Origin: Bacteroidales bacterium UBA5762
Lineage (GTDB): Bacteria; Bacteroidota; Bacteroidia; Bacteroidales; TTA-H9
Length of the DNA stretch: 52,821 nt
Direction of reading: 5' to 3'
Assembly (NCBI GenBank): GCA_002418865.1
Contig: DIEY01000001.1
Span: forward strand, 9,795 to 62,615
Of the stretch, positions 46,146-52,821 are shown piece after piece (within the stretch, counting starts at the first letter, position 1; each line of letters begins with the position of its first letter). The notes beneath the pieces are model-generated. The model was given only the letters and a program-made list of their open reading frames with translations. It was not told the DNA's origin and made no database searches. The translations under genes and the position numbers were made by a program.

Positions 46146-47399
46146 ATGGGATTAAGACGGGTAGTAGTTACCGGGTTGGGCGCTCTGACTCCAATTGGAA
46201 ATGATGTAAATACGGTATGGACATCATTAGTTCAAGGTATTAGTGGCGCCGGCCCTATTACAAGGTTTGATCCAGAAAAGTTTAAAACAAAATTTGCGTG
46301 TGAAGTAAAAGGTTATGATCCTTTAAATTTTTTCGAAAGGAAAGAAGTACGCAAATTCGATCTTTTCTCTCAGTTTGGCATAGTAGCTGCTGATGAGGCT
46401 ATACGAGATTCGGGTTTTAAGCAAGAAAGGTATGATCCGGAAAGAGTAGGGGTAATATGGGCTTCGGGAATAGGAGGCATTATTACCTTAACGGAGGAAA
46501 TAAAAGCTTATGTTTCAGGAGATGGGACTCCGCGTTTTAGTCCATTTTTTATTCCAAAGATGATTTCAGATATTACTTCGGGTCATATCGCGATAAAGCA
46601 TGGATTTATGGGGCCAAATTTTTCTACTGTTTCTGCCTGTGCCTCATCAGCAAACGCTATTGTTGATGCATTTAATAGCCTTCAAAGAGGGAAAGCCGAT
46701 ATTATTATTACGGGTGGTTCGGAGGCTTCTATCAGTGAAGCTGGAATTGGAGGATTTAATGCTATGCATGCGCTTTCCACTCGCAACGACGATCCAAAAT
46801 CGGCTTCCAGACCATTTGACAAAGACAGAGATGGTTTTGTTGTAGCAGAGGGAGCTTGTGCCCTTGTTCTGGAAGATATGGAACATGCACTGGCCAGAGG
46901 AGCTAAAATTTATTGTGAAATTTCTGGAGCTGGCTTATCGGCCGATGCCTATCATATTACTGCACCTCATCCTGAAGGCTTAGGTGCGGCACTTGCCATG
47001 AAGCTTGCTATAGAAGATGCTAATTTTCAGCCAACTAATGTAGATCATATCAACACCCACGGCACTTCTACACCTCAAGGTGATATTTCAGAAGTTAAGG
47101 CCATTTTGAGAGTTTTTGGTGAACATGCCTACAAACTTAACATCAATTCTACAAAATCGATGACAGGTCACATGCTTGGCGCTGCTGGCGCCATAGAGGC
47201 ATTAGCCACCATTCTGGCTGTTTATTATGACATTATCCCTCCTACCATTAACCATTTTACCGACGATCCTGAAATAGACCCTGCCCTGAATTTTACCTTC
47301 CATCATGCCCAGCACAGAAAAGTAAATGTAGCCATTAGTAATACCTTTGGATTTGGTGGCCATAATGCCTCCATCCTCATGCAAAAATTTTTTAAATGA
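46146..47399 (+). CDS. fabF: 3-oxoacyl-[acyl-carrier-protein] synthase II
   Basis: Condenses malonyl-ACP with acyl-ACP in fatty-acid elongation. The catalytic triad is Cys165 (SACASSANA), His305 (NTHGTSTP) and His342 (MTGHMLGAAG), close to the E. coli numbering 163/303/340. The N-terminal VVVTGLGALTPIG and the C-terminal NTFGFGGHNAS are intact. Its position after acpP is canonical, and rnc follows after four bases. Confidence 0.97.
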   Translation: MGLRRVVVTGLGALTPIGNDVNTVWTSLVQGISGAGPITRFDPEKFKTKFACEVKGYDPLNFFERKEVRKFDLFSQFGIVAADEAIRDSGFKQERYDPERVGVIWASGIGGIITLTEEIKAYVSGDGTPRFSPFFIPKMISDITSGHIAIKHGFMGPNFSTVSACASSANAIVDAFNSLQRGKADIIITGGSEASISEAGIGGFNAMHALSTRNDDPKSASRPFDKDRDGFVVAEGACALVLEDMEHALARGAKIYCEISGAGLSADAYHITAPHPEGLGAALAMKLAIEDANFQPTNVDHINTHGTSTPQGDISEVKAILRVFGEHAYKLNINSTKSMTGHMLGAAGAIEALATILAVYYDIIPPTINHFTDDPEIDPALNFTFHHAQHRKVNVAISNTFGFGGHNASILMQKFFK

Positions 47400-47403
47400 T
47401 GGA

Positions 47404-48147
47404 ATGAGTAAGATTTGGCTCCGCATCAGGATTCATTTCTCTAACGATAAAAAATTTTACATCGCTATGAAAAATATTTTCGGGTTCTGGCCCGAAAATA
47501 TTTTTTTATATAAGTTAGCTCTTAGACATAAATCGGCTGCTATTGAATTTGTCAATGGCGAGCGTCTGAGCAATGAACGACTCGAATTTTTGGGCGATGC
47601 TATCCTCGACGCCGTGGTGGCTCACTATCTTTTCAAGCTCTTCCCTTTACGCGACGAGGGTTTTCTTACTCAAATGCGAAGCAAAATCGTTAACCGACAG
47701 CAACTGAATTCCCTTTCACACCGCCTCGGCCTAGATGATTATATCTTTACTAACCACGATCTTAGTCATACCAAAAGCATCAATGGAAATGCTCTTGAAG
47801 CCCTTATCGGCGCACTCTTCCTCGATAAAGGATTTGGTTTTGCCGAAAAAGTAATTATTAACCGCATCCTCAAAACTCATTTCGACCTCGACGAATTGCA
47901 AAATAAGGACTTTAATTTTAAGAGTAAACTCTTAGAATGGGGCCAAAAAGAAAAACATGTGATAAATTTTATTTTAAAAGGCGAATCAGGTAAGGGAATA
48001 AACAAACAATATCTCGTCGAAATTTTGATTGATCGGGAAAAAATTAGCGAAGGCAGCGACTTTTCCATTAAGGGTGCCGAGCAGATCGCCGCCGAAAAAG
48101 CCATTGCCCAACTTAAAGAATCTTTTTCTGCAGCTTCACTTTTATGA
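47404..48147 (+). CDS. rnc: ribonuclease III
   Basis: Cuts double-stranded RNA in rRNA maturation and regulation. The nuclease signature NERLEFLGDAILDAVV lies near residue 57. The second acidic site, in GNALEALIGALFLDKG, includes the catalytic Glu. A double-stranded RNA-binding domain covers about 180-247 (GAEQIAAEKAIAQL). The start at ATG 47404 (247 residues) matches the extended N-terminus seen in Bacteroidota; the open frame to 47347 lies inside fabF. The acpP-fabF-rnc order is common in the phylum. A perfect 15-bp inverted repeat lies within codons 23-34. Confidence 0.94.
   Translation: MSKIWLRIRIHFSNDKKFYIAMKNIFGFWPENIFLYKLALRHKSAAIEFVNGERLSNERLEFLGDAILDAVVAHYLFKLFPLRDEGFLTQMRSKIVNRQQLNSLSHRLGLDDYIFTNHDLSHTKSINGNALEALIGALFLDKGFGFAEKVIINRILKTHFDLDELQNKDFNFKSKLLEWGQKEKHVINFILKGESGKGINKQYLVEILIDREKISEGSDFSIKGAEQIAAEKAIAQLKESFSAASLL
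47470..47505 (+). repeat. perfect 15-bp inverted repeat inside the 5' part of rnc
   Basis: Arms 47470-47484 and 47491-47505 are perfectly complementary around a 6-base loop, with GGG/CCC closing pairs and a T-run at the 3' side. The sequence codes for the residues KNIFGFWPENIF. On the transcript this would be a strong stem-loop, shaped like a terminator or an RNase III target. Confidence 0.55.
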
Positions 48148-48175
48148 TTGAGGCATACTTTTTATGCAAAAAGCT

Positions 48176-48183
48176 TAATTTTG
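48176..48183 (+). promoter_or_regulatory. possible -7 element before the IPExxxVDY-type gene
   Basis: TAATTTTG fits TAnnTTTG and lies 25 bases before the start at 48209. No -33 element is seen at the right distance. Confidence 0.28.
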
Positions 48184-48208
48184 AGCTTACTCTTCTATTC
48201 GCCTCATT

Positions 48209-48691
48209 ATGCCAAGAAATATCATTGAATCAGAACTAAACGAGAATTACAAAATATTCTCCTTAAGTACTGATCTCCGTGATTACAAGCTTTGTTACTC
48301 ATTAAACCATTATTTAAAATGGGACTTTAGAAGAATTAGTCATTTACAACTTTCAAACGATTATGATAATTTGCCTGGCCAGTTCTCTCTCTTTCATTAT
48401 GAATATGATCAATTCGCAAATTTCTTCCTGCTTTATCCTATTTCTGAACAATTAATCTTACTCCCCAATTGCTTTTTTATACTTTGTGGAAGCATCCATC
48501 TCCATACAGAACAAAACATTTTGGGAATCATTAAAAACATTAATGGCGTTTATTCCGTAAATTATATCGAACTTTCATCAGGCGTTTCGCCTCATATCGC
48601 CAACTATTTCGATTCGTTGATATATGACCTTGAATACCATTTACTTGAATTAATGAGGGATTCTGAAGGGAAAATATTAATTCGCATTTGA
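48209..48691 (+). CDS. divergent IPExxxVDY-family protein
   Basis: A 160-residue protein of unknown function. The opening LRDYKLCYSLNHYLKWDFRR, the central FSLFHYEYDQFANFFLLYP and the C-terminal INGVYSVNYIE match the layout of the Bacteroidota IPExxxVDY family, which commonly follows rnc. The name-giving motif is not kept: the place is taken by LLPNCFFILCG, a shorter segment with no acidic residue. The gene lies 61 bases after rnc. pyk, the usual next gene, is not here. I regard the family assignment as likely but not certain. Confidence 0.65.
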   Translation: MPRNIIESELNENYKIFSLSTDLRDYKLCYSLNHYLKWDFRRISHLQLSNDYDNLPGQFSLFHYEYDQFANFFLLYPISEQLILLPNCFFILCGSIHLHTEQNILGIIKNINGVYSVNYIELSSGVSPHIANYFDSLIYDLEYHLLELMRDSEGKILIRI

Positions 48692-49009
48692 GAGATTTGT
48701 AGAAACAAAATGATTTCGTCCTTTTATATCCATTAAGACAGATAAACCCTTTTGGCTGAAGAATTAACGTGGGTGGTTGAAAAATTCCTCGCACGAATAG
48801 TTCAGAAACCTCTGAAAGCTGATTTTCTGGGAGAAACTTTTGTGATGGTGGTTGAATACGCATCTTTCATTCATGTATGTATCGAGAAATTGGTGCTATT
48901 TCTTTACCAAACCGTTGTTTCTTGATGAATACCCCATCAATGGATATTTCTTTTATGCATTTGATAAAAATTGGCAAGGATGAATAGTGAATTGTAAATT
49001 AAAAATGTT
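48692..49009. other. 318-base intergenic region between convergent genes
   Basis: No gene is recognised. A 10-base direct repeat (GGTGGTTGAA at 48772-48781 and 48847-48856) is the only repeated element noticed, and it may be chance. No clear terminator hairpin was found. Confidence 0.4.
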
Positions 49010-50320
49010 TTACTGAGATAAAAGTTGATCTATGATTTGAGCAAGCTCAGCAGTTAAAGCTTTTCGTGAATATTTTTCGACTTCAGGGGATAGCTTTCTA
49101 ATTTTACTTCCGTTATGCCAGAGCTCATATTGATGGCTCAAAAATGAGAACACTTCATTTTGCTTGTCGTAATCGAACATTTTTCCAGAATGGGTTTCAT
49201 CGAGTATTTTAGAAACATCTCCATCAGGTGGTCCTATTCCCAGAATTGGATTTCCTGTAGCCATGTACTCGAAGAGTTTTCCTGTAAGGATTCCTTTGTT
49301 TTCATTGATCTGAGGTATGGCCAGCAATAAGACATCAGCCCTCATCATGTGAGTAATGGCCTCGCTGTGAGGAAGATAATCGACGAGAGATAGCAAATTT
49401 TCCAATCCATTATCTTTTAAAGATTGTAGTATTTCAGGAGAAATTTTTCCAATGAATCGAATGCGAATTTTAGCATTTGGATGAATTTCTTTGAAAAGTT
49501 TTAGGGCATGGATAAGAGCATCGATATTGTAAGCTGATGAAAGGGTACCCGTATAGGTAATTGTAAAATATTCATTTTTTGGTTGATTCGAGACACAGTT
49601 GAAATCTTCATCATCGAAGCCGTTGGGAATAACGTGTATTTTATCTTGTGAGATTTTGGTTGATTTTGAAAGGAAAAGTTTTTTTATTGATGGACTAACT
49701 ACTATGATGGCATCGGCGTTTTCGAGGACCGAAAGTTCGAGTTGAGCGTCTTTACGTTTTACCCACGGAAGATGTCGGAATTCGTTGTAATAGTATATAT
49801 CAGTCCAAGGATCTCGAAGATCGGCAATCCAGGGAATTTTGGTAAGTTGTTTAAGCTTAAGGCCAGCAAGTTGTGTTGAATGCGGGGGAGAGGAAGTGAT
49901 AATAGCGGCTGGAGCATCTAGTTTTATGCATTCGAGTGCCTGTGTAATAAGAAATTTGTTCCAACCTTTTCGAGGGTCAGGAATAAAAAGGTTGCCACGT
50001 AATGTACGAGCCAAGACCTGAAAAAAACCTGGCTTCCCTTCTCCGGCAAAACCAGGCTTGGGAAGTTTATCTTGGCTCGTTGTTGCTTGGTAGAATCGGA
50101 ATGGTTCGCGTGTTTTTGTTTTGTAAACTTTGATATAGCTTGGAATTTCTTTTTCCAGCGATGGGTCTAACAAAGGATAATAAGCCCATTTAGGATCGAC
50201 GGTAATAACAGATGGAATATAACCGAATAGAGGAAGATATTTTGTAAATTTTAAGGAGCGCTGAACTCCAGGACCTCCGCTGGGAGGCCAATAGTAGGTG
50301 ATATAAAGCAAGGACCTCAT
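49010..50320 (-). CDS. glycosyltransferase family 4-type (GT-B fold)
   Basis: The 436-residue protein starts with LLYITYYWPPSGGPGVQR, the glycine-rich N-terminal loop of family 4 enzymes, and has IADLRDPWTDIYYYNE in the acceptor half. The donor half contains ITYTGTLSSAYNIDALI near 252 and LTGKLFEYMATGNPILGIGP, the conserved Glu-containing loop, near 345. It is predicted to add a sugar to a surface glycan. The start overlaps the stop of the YfhO-type gene by four bases, so the two are coupled. Confidence 0.88.
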   Translation of the reverse strand: MRSLLYITYYWPPSGGPGVQRSLKFTKYLPLFGYIPSVITVDPKWAYYPLLDPSLEKEIPSYIKVYKTKTREPFRFYQATTSQDKLPKPGFAGEGKPGFFQVLARTLRGNLFIPDPRKGWNKFLITQALECIKLDAPAAIITSSPPHSTQLAGLKLKQLTKIPWIADLRDPWTDIYYYNEFRHLPWVKRKDAQLELSVLENADAIIVVSPSIKKLFLSKSTKISQDKIHVIPNGFDDEDFNCVSNQPKNEYFTITYTGTLSSAYNIDALIHALKLFKEIHPNAKIRIRFIGKISPEILQSLKDNGLENLLSLVDYLPHSEAITHMMRADVLLLAIPQINENKGILTGKLFEYMATGNPILGIGPPDGDVSKILDETHSGKMFDYDKQNEVFSFLSHQYELWHNGSKIRKLSPEVEKYSRKALTAELAQIIDQLLSQ

Positions 50321-52788
50321 GAAAGGGTGTTACTGCGTTTGCTCACAAAATATTTTTTAATCTCTTGAGCTATCATTCCTGCAAGCATTAGTAAAAGTAG
50401 GATGGATCCAGCCAATGAAATTTTTTCACCCATATAATACGATTGAGGTTCGAACTTGAAGATGATTTCGTGTTCGCCGGAAGGAACAATCATGGCTCGA
50501 AGAACATAGTTAGCTCGGAAGTGGGCCTGAGGTTTACCGTCAACATAAGCTTGCCAACCATAAGGATAATATATTTCGCTGAAAACCGCTAAGCGATCAG
50601 TTGTTGTTTTAGAATGATAAACCAGCCGATTAGGCGCATATTCTTTGAGTTCGATTGTAGCCATAGAATCGGGTAAAGATTGGTATCCTTCGAGATATTT
50701 AGCAAAACGTTGATCTATGATGGCAGTTTCTGCAGCCTTGAAATGGTTAAGCGCTTCCATTTCTTCATCTGCATTTTTTACTAATTGGTATTCTTTCGGA
50801 AACCAAGCATTTCCGAGAGCCGACATGTTGATTCTAACGCTCGGTTTGCGATTTTCATCAGGGACGATAAAATATTTTGTATTGAGCATATTGAGAACTT
50901 CCATGTTGTTTTTGCTAATCTGATGATCGATGAGTTCCTGATAACGTTTCAATTTTGCTCCATGATAGCCACCTATAGATTTGTGGAAATAAGATGTTAT
51001 AGCATCATTAAATGTGTTGGTTGATAGATTGAGAACACGGTAATGAATATCAGTATCTTTTAGGATGAGCTGATCGGCAGGTGTAGGTGTGAATGGGGAA
51101 TCTACCATACGTGAACTTTCGAATTTATCCTCGGTTACATAACGTTTATTGATTACATACAAATCGATAAAAATGAGTAAACCCATAGAAATAAGGAATA
51201 GAGGACGAGGGAAGCGTAATTTAGAAGCATAAGCATAAATAACTCCTGCTGCTATAGTAATGAAAAGGAAGCTGCGTACGGCATCATGCCTAAAAATTGC
51301 TATACGTGAAGTCTCGAGCGATTGAATGAATAAAGCGATTTGTGAAGGATCGGCCACCTGCGAACGAAGTTCGTTCAATTGGCTTCTTTCGGCCGAAGAA
51401 ATGAAATTGAAGAAAAGATTAGGGAACATATAGAATATCAACGATATGCCTCCTGTTAAACCATAGGCTATAAAAAATTTCTTGCGGAACGAGGAGGCTT
51501 CATTTTTGGTTAGAGAAGGATGTTGGTAAATTTTCTCTAATGCAAGTATTCCGAGCAAGGGCATGCAAACTTCAGCAATAACAAGTATCATGCTCACGGC
51601 ACGAAATTTATCATAGAGCGGAACATAATCGAGGAAGAAATCAGTAAGTGGCATAAAGTTTTTGCCCCAGGCTAACATAATTGAAAGCGCTGTTGCAGCT
51701 ACTAATCCCCATTTTAGTGCTCCATCAACTATAAAAATCCCTAAAATGAACAAGAATACGATAATAGCCCCCACATAAACGGGTCCCGAGGTAAATGGTT
51801 GATCTCCCCAATAGTGGTTTTGTTGGGCAATGGCTCTTCTCATGCTGGGTTCTAACTTTTCGAGGGCAAACTCGCTTTTCCCAAGTTGATCGGTAGCCCC
51901 ACCTTTTACATTGGGTATCATCAGCGACCACGTCTCTGAAACCCCGTAACTCCATTGGGTAACATATTCCTTATCTAAACCCCTGGTTTGAATTTCTTTT
52001 TGATGACTCAACTCCGTCTTTCCTCTAGTGGTTTCCTTACTATATTCCCATGTTGTCCAGAGCTGTGTGAAATTAGGCAAAATAGCCAGGAAAGCCGCTA
52101 TAATAAGTACTCCTGTAGCCTTGGCCATAGAAACAATTTGCTTTTTTTGAATGGAATCTACCAAAAAGGCTATCCACACGATTAAAACGAGAATGAGGAA
52201 ATAGTAAGTGATTTGCAAGTGGTTAGCATAAAGTTCTAAACATGCAAAAATGGCCGTAAGAATTCCTCCTTTAAGCCATTTACCTTTCAAGGTAAGCAAG
52301 ATACTACCTAAAAGTGGTGCCATATAAGCTATAGCATGCGCCTTCGAGTTATGCCCGGCTTCTAAAATAATAATGAAATATGACGAAAAACCATAAGCCA
52401 ATGCACCAATAATGGCTAACCACGGATTAACTCCCATCACAACCAAGAGAAAGAAAAATCCGATGAAATACAGAAAGACATAGTCGGCAGGGCGTGGTAG
52501 TCCTAAACGAAAAATCTTATCAACATAAGAAAATAGATTGTTTTTGTATTTTACCGAAATTTGATAAGCAGGCATCCCGCCAAACATGCTATTGGTCCAC
52601 AGAGGCTCCTCACCTGTCTTGGCTCGATAATCCTGTATCTCTTTCGACATTCCCTTGAAATTGGTGATATCGCCTTGTACAAGACGTTCACCTTGAAATA
52701 AAGGAGTGAAAAGCAAAAAAGTGGCCAGTAAAAAAATGATGATAGCCGCAATATAGGGCATCAAGCTTTGGAATAAGTTCTTTTTCAT
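50317..52788 (-). CDS. YfhO family membrane protein
   Basis: An 823-residue protein with about twelve or more transmembrane helices, an extracytoplasmic loop with WTNSMFGGMPAYQ near residue 65 and a large C-terminal soluble domain after about 560. These are features of YfhO (PF09586). The C-terminal domain has LVYHSKTTTDRLAVFSEIYYPYGW, typical of the family. In Gram-positives YfhO relatives glycosylate teichoic acids, using a lipid-linked sugar. In Bacteroidota the role is unproven. Coupling to a glycosyltransferase supports work on lipid-linked glycans. It is the last complete gene of the window. Confidence 0.9.
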   Translation of the reverse strand: MKKNLFQSLMPYIAAIIIFLLATFLLFTPLFQGERLVQGDITNFKGMSKEIQDYRAKTGEEPLWTNSMFGGMPAYQISVKYKNNLFSYVDKIFRLGLPRPADYVFLYFIGFFFLLVVMGVNPWLAIIGALAYGFSSYFIIILEAGHNSKAHAIAYMAPLLGSILLTLKGKWLKGGILTAIFACLELYANHLQITYYFLILVLIVWIAFLVDSIQKKQIVSMAKATGVLIIAAFLAILPNFTQLWTTWEYSKETTRGKTELSHQKEIQTRGLDKEYVTQWSYGVSETWSLMIPNVKGGATDQLGKSEFALEKLEPSMRRAIAQQNHYWGDQPFTSGPVYVGAIIVFLFILGIFIVDGALKWGLVAATALSIMLAWGKNFMPLTDFFLDYVPLYDKFRAVSMILVIAEVCMPLLGILALEKIYQHPSLTKNEASSFRKKFFIAYGLTGGISLIFYMFPNLFFNFISSAERSQLNELRSQVADPSQIALFIQSLETSRIAIFRHDAVRSFLFITIAAGVIYAYASKLRFPRPLFLISMGLLIFIDLYVINKRYVTEDKFESSRMVDSPFTPTPADQLILKDTDIHYRVLNLSTNTFNDAITSYFHKSIGGYHGAKLKRYQELIDHQISKNNMEVLNMLNTKYFIVPDENRKPSVRINMSALGNAWFPKEYQLVKNADEEMEALNHFKAAETAIIDQRFAKYLEGYQSLPDSMATIELKEYAPNRLVYHSKTTTDRLAVFSEIYYPYGWQAYVDGKPQAHFRANYVLRAMIVPSGEHEIIFKFEPQSYYMGEKISLAGSILLLLMLAGMIAQEIKKYFVSKRSNTLS

Positions 52789-52808
52789 GTGAAGAATCTT
52801 TTACTTTT

Positions 52809-52816
52809 CAAATTTA
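52809..52816 (-). promoter_or_regulatory. possible -7 element of the YfhO-type gene
   Basis: TAAATTTG on the minus strand fits TAnnTTTG, 20 bases before the start. The -33 position lies outside the window. Confidence 0.3.
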
Positions 52817-52821
52817 GCTTC

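Noticed and set aside
48772..48856. 10-base direct repeat as an attachment site or transposon footprint
   Set aside because: It is short, has no integrase or transposase nearby, and is likely to occur by chance.
48540..48863. 107-residue minus-strand frame overlapping the IPExxxVDY-type gene and the following gap
   Set aside because: It overlaps a family-supported gene and has no recognisable domain.

Overview
The window is a gene-dense piece of a chromosome from the phylum Bacteroidota. The evidence is a run of phylum-restricted genes (gldE, gldD, a DUF4783 protein, an IPExxxVDY-type protein), two secreted enzymes that end in type IX secretion (T9SS) C-terminal sorting domains, a PiT-PhoU fusion phosphate transporter, an atpBEFHAG cluster without atpDC, and promoter-like TAnnTTTG elements. 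The DNA is AT-rich. gldD/gldE plus T9SS cargo suggest a gliding-type or T9SS-bearing lineage rather than classical gut Bacteroides. No tRNA, rRNA, insertion sequence, phage, CRISPR array or resistance gene was recognised.

Layout. 1-4867 (+): end of ssb, gldE, gldD and a T9SS-exported M14 carboxypeptidase. 5086-8249 (-): trpS, RNase G, a 30-residue basic mS38-like protein and an HU protein. 8373-12172: mutY (+), an agmatinase-type ureohydrolase (-), comF (+) and ferritin (-). 12226-17276 (-): F1Fo ATP synthase genes atpB-E-F-H-A-G. 17403-28607 (-): pyruvate kinase, gpsA, a small surface-glycan cluster (flippase, methyltransferase, glycosyltransferase, UDP-GlcNAc 2-epimerase), a secreted Ig/PKD-type protein without a sorting domain, a YihY/BrkB membrane protein, nadC and a DUF4783 protein. 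28788-34080 (+): rlmH, a 1000-residue periplasmic TPR protein and an outer-membrane beta-barrel. 34159-45361 (-): a cysteate synthase-like PLP enzyme, a T9SS-exported GH18 protein, a DUF3109 protein, sbcC, sbcD and the phosphate transporter. 45885-48691 (+): acpP, fabF, rnc and a divergent IPExxxVDY-type protein. 49010-52788 (-): a YfhO-type membrane protein and a glycosyltransferase.

Most of this is housekeeping. The less ordinary content is as follows. A cysteate synthase-like gene may feed sulfonolipid synthesis. A propeller/Ig surface protein stops just before where its sorting domain should be, next to the glycan genes. A tiny mS38-like ribosomal protein candidate sits between HU and RNase G, followed by a perfect 18-bp hairpin. 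A 15-bp perfect stem lies inside the start of the RNase III gene. The usual HU-mutY-ssb-gldE-gldD neighbourhood appears to be broken. I found no clearly novel multigene system. Boundaries come from reading frames and motifs only; no database search was possible.
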